Assembly: GCF_020037015.1 (NCBI RefSeq)
Contig: NZ_JAIQDE010000045.1
Coordinates: 1 to 57,488 of the forward strand
Length of the DNA stretch: 57,488 nt
DNA from: Corallococcus sp. AS-1-6
GTDB lineage: Bacteria > Myxococcota > Myxococcia > Myxococcales > Myxococcaceae
Direction of reading: 5' to 3'
A program made the translations under genes and the position numbers. This document shows, in pieces, positions 35,085-43,305 of the stretch (positions are counted from its first letter, which is position 1; every line of letters starts with the position of its first letter). The notes beneath the pieces were generated by a model. That model was given only the letters and a program-made list of their open reading frames with translations. It searched no databases and had not been told where the DNA came from.

Positions 35085-35135
35085 GAGTTCACCAGCACGG
35101 ACGTCACCGCGCTGACGTACCTCTACCGCTGCTGA
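35085..35135 (+). pseudogene. Duplicated 3' scrap of the M57 protease gene
   Basis: Bases 35085-35126 match 34220-34261, the end of the M57 protease gene, at 37 of 42 positions without gaps; the first 30 bases differ once. Read in frame it gives EFTSTDVTALTYLYRC and a stop, a variant of the protease C-terminus EFTSTDITALNALY. Nothing upstream of 35085 resembles the protease. It looks like the remains of a second M57 copy or a recombination scar, and the TetR stop codon lies inside it. Confidence 0.7.
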
Positions 35136-35773
35136 GGGCTCGAGTCCGGCGGCGTCGCGCGCTTGGGCGTGAGCTGCGCTTCGAGCGTCCGCGCCCAGTG
35201 GGCCAGCACCTTGCGGCGCCGGGCCGTGTCGTCGTGGAGGAAGTTCGCCAGCGCCAGGCCGCGGAGCAGGTCCAGCGTCGCGCGCACGGCGTCGCGCACG
35301 TCGCGGTCGCGCTCATCGAGCCCCAGCAGCTCGACGGTGAGCCGGTGCACCTCGCGGCCGACCTGCGTCTCCAGTGGCAGCAGGAGCGCCTTCAGTTCCT
35401 CGTCCGCCACGGCCGCCACCCACAGGTGGGTCGCGGCGGTGAAGAGCGGGCCGGCGTAGACGTCATGGAGCAGGTTCAACAGCGGCTCGACGCGCCGCCG
35501 GCTCTCCGGCAGGCCCTTCGCGCGCCGCACCAGCTCCTCGACCTGCTGGCGGAAGACGTGCTCGACGGCGGCCGCGACCAGGGCCGCGCGGGTGGGGAAG
35601 TGGTGCTGGCAGGCGCCGCGTGACACCCCCGCGCGCTCCGCGATGGCGCCCATGGTCGCCCCCGCCCAGCCCCTCTCCACCAGCACCTCGATGGCGGCCG
35701 TCATCAGCTTCTGCCGCGTCACCCGGCTGCGCTCCTGCTCCTGCCGTGTCGTTCCGCTCGCCGTGCCGCTCAT
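35123..35773 (-). CDS. TetR-family transcriptional regulator
   Basis: A 216-residue TetR-type repressor. The N-terminal helix-turn-helix is clear at about residues 20-65 (LMTAAIEVLVERGWAGATMG, then AIAERAGVSRGACQHHFPTR). The C-terminal helical domain, presumably ligand-binding, is divergent. It is transcribed away from the atuA-like catabolic genes, with a 20-bp palindrome between, the usual arrangement for a local repressor responding to an acyl-CoA or related pathway ligand (compare AtuR). The ligand is inferred, not shown. Confidence 0.9.
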   Translation of the reverse strand: MSGTASGTTRQEQERSRVTRQKLMTAAIEVLVERGWAGATMGAIAERAGVSRGACQHHFPTRAALVAAAVEHVFRQQVEELVRRAKGLPESRRRVEPLLNLLHDVYAGPLFTAATHLWVAAVADEELKALLLPLETQVGREVHRLTVELLGLDERDRDVRDAVRATLDLLRGLALANFLHDDTARRRKVLAHWARTLEAQLTPKRATPPDSSPQQR

Positions 35774-35801
35774 GCGAGCACACTGTTGCGGCGGGAAGAA
35801 A

Positions 35802-35821
35802 AAAGCAATCGTGATTGCTTT
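35802..35821. promoter_or_regulatory. Candidate TetR operator
   Basis: AAAGCAATC (35802-35810) and GATTGCTTT (35813-35821) form a perfect 9+2+9 palindrome. It lies 28 bases from the tetR start and 48 bases before the atuA-like start, within a short AT-rich island in GC-rich DNA. Size, symmetry and position fit a TetR-family operator controlling both directions. Confidence 0.7.
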
Positions 35822-35869
35822 ATTTGGACATGGGGGACAGACTCGCGGCTCCCTGGCTCAGGAGGTGCG

Positions 35870-37564
35870 ATGGACGCGCGTTCGCTGCGTATCGGCAATG
35901 CATCCGGCTTCTACGGCGACCGCTTCTCCGCGTTCCGGGAGATGCTGGAGGGCGGTCCCCTGGACGTCCTCACCGGCGACTACCTGGCGGAGCTGACGCT
36001 GCTCATCCTCGGCCGGGATCGGATGAAGAACCCGGCGGGCGGGTACGCGAAGACGTTCCTGCGCCAGTTGGAGGAGACGCTCGGCATCGCGGTGGAGCGC
36101 AAGGTGCGCATCGTCGCGAACGCCGGGGGCCTCAACCCCGCGGGGCTCGCGCACGACCTGCGCGCGCTCGCCACGAAGCTGGGGCTGACCGTCCACATCG
36201 CGCACGTCGAAGGCGATGACCTGGTGGGGCGCGCGGATGAGCTGGGCTTCGACCAGCCTCTCACGGCGAACGCGTACCTGGGCGGCTGGGGCATCGCCGC
36301 GTGCCTGGACGCGGGCGCGGACATCGTCGTCACCGGGCGCGTGACGGACGCCTCGCTCGTGGTCGGCCCCGCGGCGGCCCACTTCGGCTGGAAGCGCGAC
36401 GACTGGGACCGCCTCGCGGGCGCCATGGTCGCGGGCCACGTCCTGGAGTGCGGCGCGCAGGCGACCGGCGGCAACTTCGCGCGCTTCGGTGAAATCGACG
36501 TGCGCCGGCCCGGCTTCCCGCTCGCGGAGATCTTCGCGGACGGCTCCAGCATCATCACCAAGCATCCGCACACCGGCGGCGCCGTCACCGTCGACACCGT
36601 GAAGGCCCAGCTCGTCTATGAGATTGGCGGGGCCCGCTACGCCGGCCCGGACGCGACGGCGCGCTTCGACACCATCGTGGTGGAGGCCGACGGCACGGAC
36701 CGGGTGCGCCTGTCGGGCGTGCGCGGCGAGCCGCCTCCTCCGGACGTGAAGGTGTGCCTCAACCGCCTGGGCGGCTTCCGCAACGAGGCCTCGTTCATGC
36801 TGGTCGGCCTGGACATCGAGGAGAAGGCCGCGCTCGTGCGGGCGCAGCTCGACGCGACGCTCAAGCCCCGGCCCGCGGAGGTCCTCTACACGCTCGCGCG
36901 CACCGACCACGCCGACGCTCCGAGCGAGGAGCAGGCGTCGGCGACGCTGCGGGTCGCCGTGAAGGACTCCGACCCGAAGGTCGCGGGCCGGTCCTTCAGC
37001 GGCGCCGTGGTGGAGCTGGCCCTGTCCAGCTACCCCGGCTTCTTCCTGCCCGCGCTGCCCGGCGACGCTTCGCCCTTCGGCGTCTACACCCCGGGCTATG
37101 TGGATGCGCGCAAGGTGCCGCACGTCGCGGTGCTCCCGGATGGCCGGCAGATCGACGTGCATCCCACGGAGCAGACGCGGCGGCTCGAAGCGGTCCCCGT
37201 GCCGCCGCTGCCCGCGATGCTGCTGGCGGGCCCCACCCGGCGCGTGCCGCTCGGGCAGGTGGCCCTGGCCCGCAGCGGAGACAAGGGCGGGGACGCGAAC
37301 ATCGGCGTCTGGGTCCGCACTGACGAGGCATGGCGCTGGCTGGTGCACACGCTCACGGAGGAGCGGCTGCGCGCGCTGCTGCCGGAGGCGCGCGAGCTCA
37401 AGGTCCAGCGGCACGTGCTCCCGAACCTGCGCGCCCTGAACTTCGTCATCGAGGGCCTGCTGGGCGAGGGCGTCTCGTCGTCCACCCGCTTCGATCAACA
37501 GGCCAAGGCGCTTGGCGAGTGGCTGCGCTCGCGCCACGTCGACGTCCCTGAATCGCTTCTGTAG
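35870..37564 (+). CDS. atuA: AtuA-family protein (DUF1446)
   Basis: A 564-residue protein of the acyclic terpene utilization AtuA/DUF1446 family, whose exact reaction is not established. Seen blocks are RIGNASGFYGDRFSAFREML at the start, VRIVANAGGLNPAGLAHDLR, AGADIVVTGRVTDASLVVGP and HVLECGAQATGGNFARFGEI, all family hallmarks. The last 110 residues (RSGDKGGDANIGVWVR) match the small C-terminal AtuA domain. ATG 35870 has AGGAGG five bases upstream; the frame extending up to 35786 crosses the operator. It is first in a seven-gene catabolic run. Confidence 0.92.
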   Translation: MDARSLRIGNASGFYGDRFSAFREMLEGGPLDVLTGDYLAELTLLILGRDRMKNPAGGYAKTFLRQLEETLGIAVERKVRIVANAGGLNPAGLAHDLRALATKLGLTVHIAHVEGDDLVGRADELGFDQPLTANAYLGGWGIAACLDAGADIVVTGRVTDASLVVGPAAAHFGWKRDDWDRLAGAMVAGHVLECGAQATGGNFARFGEIDVRRPGFPLAEIFADGSSIITKHPHTGGAVTVDTVKAQLVYEIGGARYAGPDATARFDTIVVEADGTDRVRLSGVRGEPPPPDVKVCLNRLGGFRNEASFMLVGLDIEEKAALVRAQLDATLKPRPAEVLYTLARTDHADAPSEEQASATLRVAVKDSDPKVAGRSFSGAVVELALSSYPGFFLPALPGDASPFGVYTPGYVDARKVPHVAVLPDGRQIDVHPTEQTRRLEAVPVPPLPAMLLAGPTRRVPLGQVALARSGDKGGDANIGVWVRTDEAWRWLVHTLTEERLRALLPEARELKVQRHVLPNLRALNFVIEGLLGEGVSSSTRFDQQAKALGEWLRSRHVDVPESLL

Positions 37565-37600
37565 CGCCTTCGCACGCGCCCGAGTCCACCGAGGAAGCCC

Positions 37601-38767
37601 ATGCAGCAGACCCAGGAACACCGCGCCATCCGCCAGACCGTCCGCAAGTTCGTGGAGCAGGAGCTGAACCCGCACATCGACGCCTGGGAGGCCGCGGAGA
37701 TCTTCCCGGCCCGGGAGGTCTTCCAGAAGCTGGGCGGGCTCGGGCTGCTGGGCATCACCAAGCCCACCGAGTTCGGCGGGCTGGGGCTGGACGCGTCGTT
37801 CTCCGTCGCCTTCGCGGAGGAGCTGGGCCACTGCACCTGCGGCGCGCTGCCCATGGCCATCGGCGTCGTGACGGACATGGCCACGCCCGCGCTGGCGCGC
37901 TTCGGCAGCGACGAGCTGCGGCGGGAGTTCCTGGCGCCCACGCTCACGGGCGAGCGCGTCTGCTCCATCGCGGTGAGCGAGCCGGGCGCCGGCTCCGACG
38001 TGGCGAGCGTGACGACCACCGCGCGCCGCGACGGCGACGACTACGTCATCGACGGCAGCAAGATGTGGATCACCAACGGCATGCAGGCGGACTGGGTCTG
38101 CCTGCTCGCGAACACGGGGGACGGGCCCGCGCACGCGAACAAGTCGCTCATCCTCGTGCCCATGGACCGCCCCGGCATCACGCGCTCGAAGATCCGCAAG
38201 CTCGGCATGTGGGCGTCCGACACGGCGCAGCTCTTCTTCGACGGCGTGCGCGTCCCGGCGCGCTTCCGCATCGGCGACGAGGGGCGCGGCTTCGCGATGC
38301 AGATGCAGCAGTTCCAGGAGGAGCGGCTGTTCGTGTCGGCGAGCACGCTGGTCACCTTCGACCGGCTCATCGCGCAGACGGCGGAGTACACGCGGCAGCG
38401 CAAGGCCTTTGGCCAGTCCATCCTCGACAATCAGAGCGTGCACTTCCGGCTCGCGGAGCTGCAGACGGAGGTGGAGGCGCTCCGGGCGCTCATCTACCGG
38501 ACGGTGGGCCTGTACATCGAGAACAAGGACGACCCGGAGGTCGTGAAGCTCGCCTCGATGTGCAAGCTCAAGTCGGGCCGGCTGGCCCGCGAGCTCGTTG
38601 ACGGCTGCCTCCAGTACTGGGGCGGCATGGGCTTCACCTGGGACAACCCCGTCGCCCGCGCCTACCGGGACCTGCGCCTGGGGTCCATTGGCGGCGGCGC
38701 CGACGAGGTGATGCTCGGAATCATCAGCAAGGCCATGGGAACGCTGCCCCGCAAGGCGCGCGGCTGA
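37601..38767 (+). CDS. Acyl-CoA dehydrogenase (AtuD/isovaleryl-CoA-like)
   Basis: A 388-residue FAD enzyme that introduces the alpha-beta double bond in an acyl-CoA. FAD and substrate motifs are CSIAVSEPGAGSDVASVTTT (121-140) and DGSKMWITNG (151-160). The usual MCAD-type Glu position near the C-terminus reads SIGGGADEV, so the base is more likely Glu240 or Glu241 in QEERLFVSA, as in isovaleryl-CoA dehydrogenase. This fits citronellyl-CoA (AtuD) or isovaleryl-CoA dehydrogenase activity; the context favours the former. GAGGAAG precedes the ATG. Confidence 0.9.
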   Translation: MQQTQEHRAIRQTVRKFVEQELNPHIDAWEAAEIFPAREVFQKLGGLGLLGITKPTEFGGLGLDASFSVAFAEELGHCTCGALPMAIGVVTDMATPALARFGSDELRREFLAPTLTGERVCSIAVSEPGAGSDVASVTTTARRDGDDYVIDGSKMWITNGMQADWVCLLANTGDGPAHANKSLILVPMDRPGITRSKIRKLGMWASDTAQLFFDGVRVPARFRIGDEGRGFAMQMQQFQEERLFVSASTLVTFDRLIAQTAEYTRQRKAFGQSILDNQSVHFRLAELQTEVEALRALIYRTVGLYIENKDDPEVVKLASMCKLKSGRLARELVDGCLQYWGGMGFTWDNPVARAYRDLRLGSIGGGADEVMLGIISKAMGTLPRKARG

Positions 38768-38778
38768 GGAGCAACACG

Positions 38779-39657
38779 ATGGGATACCGTTCAGTCTTCG
38801 CCCCGAACTCCTTCGCGGGCCGCACCATCATCGTCACCGGCGCCGGCAGCGGCATTGGCCGGTGCACCGCGCACGAGCTCGCGTCGCTCGGCGCGCACAT
38901 CGTCCTCGTGGGCCGCAAGCCGGAGAAGCTGGCGAAGGTGGCCGGGGAGCTTGCCGCCGAGGGCTACGCGTCCACGCAGCACGCCGTGGACATCCGGGAC
39001 GAGGCCGCGGTGCGCGACATGGTCGCCGCCGTCGTCCAGGCGCACGGCCGCATCCACGGGCTCGTGAACAACGCGGGCGGGCAGTTCCCGTCGCCGCTGT
39101 CGCAGATCTCCAAGAAGGGCTTCGAGGCGGTCGTCTCCACGAACCTCACCGGCGGCTTCCTGGTCGCGCGCGAGGTGTTCACCCAGTCCATGAGCGAGCA
39201 CGGCGGCGCCATCGTGAACATGCTCGCGGACGCCTGGAACGGCATGCCGGGCATGGGGCACTCGGGCGCGGCGCGCGCCGGCATGTTCAACCTGACGCAG
39301 ACGGCCGCCGTCGAGTGGGCGGCCTCCGGGGTCCGCGTCAACGCCGTCGCGCCCGGGTGGGTCGCCTCCAGCGGCCTGGACACCTACGAGGACCCCTTCG
39401 TGCGGGAGATGATCCCCTTCCTGCGCAAGCAGGTGCCCCTGCACCGGCTGGCCACCGAGGCGGAGGTGAGCGGCGCCATCGTGTTCCTGCTCTCCGACGT
39501 GGCGGCGTTCATCACCGGCGAGGTCATCCGCATCGACGGCGGCGCGTCCTGCAACACCAAGGCCTTCCCGCTGTCGGAGCACTCCAACTCGAAGCCCTAC
39601 GACGGGTTCCACCTGGCCAAGGGGCCCGCCATCCTCGACGGCCCGAAGGAGAAGTGA
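38779..39657 (+). CDS. Short-chain dehydrogenase/reductase (AtuB/AtuG-like)
   Basis: A 292-residue SDR with cofactor motif TGAGSGIG, NNAG, and the late VRVNAVAPGWVASSG block. The active-site region reads MGHSGAARAGMFNLTQTAAV rather than the classical Y-x-x-x-K, a pattern also found in citronellol-dehydrogenase and peroxisomal enoyl-reductase-like SDRs. In the atu pathway such enzymes oxidise citronellol/geraniol or serve as AtuG of unknown role. It lies 11 bases after the dehydrogenase gene and one base before the carboxylase beta gene. Confidence 0.88.
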   Translation: MGYRSVFAPNSFAGRTIIVTGAGSGIGRCTAHELASLGAHIVLVGRKPEKLAKVAGELAAEGYASTQHAVDIRDEAAVRDMVAAVVQAHGRIHGLVNNAGGQFPSPLSQISKKGFEAVVSTNLTGGFLVAREVFTQSMSEHGGAIVNMLADAWNGMPGMGHSGAARAGMFNLTQTAAVEWAASGVRVNAVAPGWVASSGLDTYEDPFVREMIPFLRKQVPLHRLATEAEVSGAIVFLLSDVAAFITGEVIRIDGGASCNTKAFPLSEHSNSKPYDGFHLAKGPAILDGPKEK

Positions 39658-39658
39658 C

Positions 39659-41275
39659 GTGCCCACGCTCGTCTCCCAGGTCGAACCCGCCTCCGCCACC
39701 TTCACCACGCAGCGCCAGGAGATGCTCGCGCGCGTCGCGGAGCTGCGCGCCATCGAGCAGAAGTCGCGCGACACCGAGCAACTGGCCCGGGACAAGTTCA
39801 AGCAGCGCGGGCAGTTGCTGCCGCGGGAGCGGCTGGCGTTGCTGCTCGACCGGGGCTCGCCCTTCCTGGAGCTCTCCACGCTCTGTGGCTACAAGCACCA
39901 CGACGACACCGACGGCTCGCTGGCGGGCGGGAACACCCTCATCGGCATCGGCTTCGTGTCCGGTGTGCGCTGCCTGGTGTTCGTGAGCAACTCCGCCGTG
40001 AAGGGCGGCACCGCGACGCCCTGGGGCGTCCAGAAGGCGCTGCGCGCGCAGGAGATCGCCCTCCAGAACCGGCTGCCCGTGGTGTCGCTCGTGGAGAGCG
40101 GCGGGGCGAACCTGCTCTATCAGCAGGAGATCTTCATCCCGGGCGGGGAGACCTTCTACAACCAGGCGAAGCTGTCCGCGGCCGGCATCCCCCAGGTCAC
40201 CGTCGTCCACGGCTCCAGCACGGCGGGCGGCGCGTACATCCCGGGCCTGTCCGACCACGTCGTCATGGTGCGCGGCAAAGCGAAGGTGTTCCTCGCCGGC
40301 CCGCCGCTGTTGCTCGCGGCCACGGGCGAGGTCGCCACGGACGAGGACCTGGGCGGCGCGGAGATGCACACCACCGTGGCCGGCACCTCGGACCACCTCG
40401 CCGAGGACGACGCCGACGGCATCCGCATCGCGCGGGAGATCGTCGCGTCGCTCGGGTGGAATGACGCCCTGCCGGCGTCCGCGCGTCCCGCCTTCGAGCC
40501 GCCGCGCTACCCGGTGGAGGAGCTGTGCGGCGTCGTGCCCATGGACCACCGCAAGCCCTATGACTGCCGGGAGGTGATTGCGCGTATCGTGGACGGCTCG
40601 GACTTCTCGCCGTTCAAGGACGACTACGACGCGCTCACCGTGTGCGGCTGGGCGCGCATCGAGGGCCGGGCGGTGGGGCTCATCGGCAACAACGGGCCCA
40701 TCACCGCGAAGGGCGCGACGAAGGCGGGGCAGTTCATCCAGCTCTGCTGCCAGGCGCGCACGCCCATCGTCTACCTGCAGAACACCACGGGCTACATGGT
40801 GGGCACGCAGTCGGAGCAGGGCGGCATCGTGAAGCACGGCGCGAAGATGCTCCAGGCGGTGGCCAACGCGACCGTGCCGCAGATGACCCTCCTGCTGGGC
40901 GGTGCGTTCGGCGCGGGCAACTACGGCATGTGCGGCCGTGCGTTCCACCCGCGCTTCATCTTCGCCTGGCCCAACGCTCGCACGGCGGTGATGGGCGGTG
41001 AGCAGGCGGCGAAGGTGCTCACCATCGTCGCCACGGAGAAGGCCCGGCGCGCGGGGCTGCCGCCCGACCAGGAGTTCCTGGACGGCATGGCGAAGCCGCT
41101 CATCGAGCAGTTCGACCGCGAGTCGGATGCCTTCCAGTGCAGCGCGCGGCTGTTCGACGACGGCGTCATCGACCCCCGGGACACGCGGCGGGTGCTCGGG
41201 TTCATCCTGGCCACGTGCGACGAGGCTTCGCGCCGCACGCTGTCGCCCAACTCCTTTGGCGTCGCCCGGCTGTAG
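39659..41275 (+). CDS. atuC: Acyl-CoA carboxylase beta subunit (geranyl/methylcrotonyl type)
   Basis: A 538-residue carboxyltransferase subunit that moves CO2 from biotin to a branched unsaturated acyl-CoA. It shows PRERLALLLDRGSPFLELS, SVVKGGT-like SAVKGGTATPW, GSSTAGGAYIPGLSDHVVMV, and the C-terminal GGAFGAGNYGMCGRAF oxyanion region, all shared by methylcrotonyl- and geranyl-CoA carboxylases. GTG 39659 follows AAGGAG. Substrate cannot be settled by eye; neighbours AtuA and the acyl-CoA ligase argue for geranyl-CoA, while 3-methylcrotonyl-CoA (LiuB) remains possible. It works with the next gene's alpha subunit. Confidence 0.88.
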   Translation: MPTLVSQVEPASATFTTQRQEMLARVAELRAIEQKSRDTEQLARDKFKQRGQLLPRERLALLLDRGSPFLELSTLCGYKHHDDTDGSLAGGNTLIGIGFVSGVRCLVFVSNSAVKGGTATPWGVQKALRAQEIALQNRLPVVSLVESGGANLLYQQEIFIPGGETFYNQAKLSAAGIPQVTVVHGSSTAGGAYIPGLSDHVVMVRGKAKVFLAGPPLLLAATGEVATDEDLGGAEMHTTVAGTSDHLAEDDADGIRIAREIVASLGWNDALPASARPAFEPPRYPVEELCGVVPMDHRKPYDCREVIARIVDGSDFSPFKDDYDALTVCGWARIEGRAVGLIGNNGPITAKGATKAGQFIQLCCQARTPIVYLQNTTGYMVGTQSEQGGIVKHGAKMLQAVANATVPQMTLLLGGAFGAGNYGMCGRAFHPRFIFAWPNARTAVMGGEQAAKVLTIVATEKARRAGLPPDQEFLDGMAKPLIEQFDRESDAFQCSARLFDDGVIDPRDTRRVLGFILATCDEASRRTLSPNSFGVARL

Positions 41276-41286
41276 CGAGGGGAATC

Positions 41287-43305
41287 ATGAAACGCATCCA
41301 CAAGGTGCTGGTGGCGAACCGGGGTGAGATCGCCGTGCGCGTGCTGCGCACGTGCCGCCGGCTGGGCCTGCGCACGGTCGCGGTCTTCTCCGACGCGGAC
41401 CGGGACGCCCCGCACGTGCGGCTCGCGGACGAGGCCATTCACCTGGGGCCGCCGCCCGCTCGGGAGTCCTACCTGTCCATCGAGCGGGTGCTCGCCGCGG
41501 CGAAGGCGTCCGGCGCGGACGCCATCCATCCGGGCTACGGCTTCCTGTCGGAGAACGAGGACTTCGCGCGCGCGTGCGCGGACGCGGGCTTCGTGTTCGT
41601 GGGGCCTCCGGCGGAGGCCATCGAGCTGATGGGGAACAAGCGGCAGGCGAAGCTGCGCATGCAGGCCGCGGACGTGCCCTGCATCCCCGGCTACGAGGCG
41701 GCGCGCCCGGGTGAGTCCCTGGAGGACGAGGCCCTGGTCCGCGAGGGCCAGCGCGTCGGGTTCCCCCTCATGGTGAAGGCGGCGGCGGGCGGTGGCGGGC
41801 GCGGCATGCGGCTCGTCCGCGAGCCGGGCGCGCTGCTCGACGCCATCCGCTCGGCGCGCTCGGAGGCGACGAACGCCTTTGGCAGCGGCGAGCTCATCCT
41901 GGAGCGGGCCATCGAAGGCGCGCGTCACGTGGAGGTGCAGGTCTTCGCGGACGAACATGGGAACGCCGTGCACCTGGGCGAGCGCGACTGCTCCGTGCAG
42001 CGCCGGCACCAGAAGGTGATTGAAGAGAGCCCGTCACCGGCCGTGACGCCCGAGCTGCGCGAGCGCATGGGGGCCGTGGCGGTGCAGGCCATCCGCGCCA
42101 TCGGGTATCGCGGCGCGGGCACCATCGAGTTCCTCCTGGCGCCCAACGGCGACTTCTTCTTCATGGAGATGAACACGCGGCTTCAGGTGGAGCACCCGGT
42201 GACGGAGCTCATCACCGGGCTCGACCTGGTCGAGTGGCAGCTTCGCGTCGCGGACGGCGAGCGGCTCCCGCTGACGCAGCCGGAGATTGCCTGGCGCGGG
42301 CACGCCATCGAGGCGCGCCTGTGCGCGGAGGACCCGGCCAGGGGCTTCCTCCCGCAGACGGGCCGGCTCCTCGCGTGGGAGCCTCCGGCGGGGGAGGGCA
42401 TCCGCGTGGACCATGGCGTGCGGGAGGGGCAGGACATCACGCCCTTCTATGACTCCATGCAGGCGAAGCTCATCGCGTACGGGCCGGACCGCGAGACGGC
42501 GCGCGAGCGGCTGGCCGCGGCGCTGCGCGAGCTGACGGTGTTCGGCGTCACGACGAACAGCGTGTTCATCCAGCACGTCCTCGGGCACGAGGCGTTCCGC
42601 TCCGGCCGGTACGACACGGGCTTCGTCGGCGCGCACACGCCGCCGGAGACGCTGCAAGCGCTGGGGAAGGCGTCCCCGGAGGACCAGGCCATCCTGGCCG
42701 CTTTGCTCTTCCACGACGACGCGCAGGCGCTGGCCCGGAAGGGCGGCTTCGACGCGACGCTCACGGGCTGGAGCAGCTCCTACGCCCTGGCGGTGCCGGT
42801 CAGCCTGCATGACGGTGCCTCGGAGTTCCGCGCTTCGGTGCGTCCGGTCGCGCCGGAGGCCTATGAAGTCCACGTGGGCGACACCCGGGTCCCGCTGTCC
42901 TTGCGCGCCCTCTCCGCCGAACGCGCCGAGGTGGAGGTGGAGGTGGCGGGGCGCCGCCGCGCGGTCCGCTACCGCCGGGCGGGTGGCATGCTGTGGTGCA
43001 CGCTCGACGGCGTCACGCGCCAGCTTCGCGACGTGTCCTTCCGGCTGCCCTCCGAACGCGAGCGCGCCAGCGACGGCCGCCTGCGCGCGCCCATGGATGG
43101 CCGCATCATCCGGGTGAGCACCGAGGCCGGCGCGACCGTGAAGAAGGGCGACGTGCTGGTGGTGCTCGAAGCGATGAAGATGGAGTCGTCCCTCATCGCG
43201 CCCACGGATGGCGTGGTCACGGCGGTGAACGTCACGGTCGGGGCGCAGGTGCCCGCGCGGCACGTCGTCGCGGTCGTCTCCCCCGCAGCGAAGGAGGCAG
43301 CATGA
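41287..43305 (+). CDS. atuF: Acyl-CoA carboxylase alpha subunit, biotin-bearing
   Basis: A 672-residue biotin carboxylase plus carrier subunit. Residues 1-450 form the ATP-grasp biotin carboxylase: VLVANRGEIAVRVLRTC, HPGYGFLSENEDFA, the glycine-rich KAAAGGGGRGMRLV and EMNTRLQVEHPVTELI. The C-terminal 80 residues are a biotinyl domain with VLEAMKMESSL; the biotinylated lysine is at about residue 631. It pairs with the beta subunit just upstream. ATG 41287 is preceded by GAGGGGAA; the longer frame overlaps the beta gene. Geranyl- versus methylcrotonyl-CoA use is undecided. Confidence 0.9.
   Translation: MKRIHKVLVANRGEIAVRVLRTCRRLGLRTVAVFSDADRDAPHVRLADEAIHLGPPPARESYLSIERVLAAAKASGADAIHPGYGFLSENEDFARACADAGFVFVGPPAEAIELMGNKRQAKLRMQAADVPCIPGYEAARPGESLEDEALVREGQRVGFPLMVKAAAGGGGRGMRLVREPGALLDAIRSARSEATNAFGSGELILERAIEGARHVEVQVFADEHGNAVHLGERDCSVQRRHQKVIEESPSPAVTPELRERMGAVAVQAIRAIGYRGAGTIEFLLAPNGDFFFMEMNTRLQVEHPVTELITGLDLVEWQLRVADGERLPLTQPEIAWRGHAIEARLCAEDPARGFLPQTGRLLAWEPPAGEGIRVDHGVREGQDITPFYDSMQAKLIAYGPDRETARERLAAALRELTVFGVTTNSVFIQHVLGHEAFRSGRYDTGFVGAHTPPETLQALGKASPEDQAILAALLFHDDAQALARKGGFDATLTGWSSSYALAVPVSLHDGASEFRASVRPVAPEAYEVHVGDTRVPLSLRALSAERAEVEVEVAGRRRAVRYRRAGGMLWCTLDGVTRQLRDVSFRLPSERERASDGRLRAPMDGRIIRVSTEAGATVKKGDVLVVLEAMKMESSLIAPTDGVVTAVNVTVGAQVPARHVVAVVSPAAKEAA

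Noticed and set aside
35858-38443. 861-codon open frame on the minus strand
   Set aside because: It is antisense to atuA and the acyl-CoA dehydrogenase gene, both of which have clear motifs.
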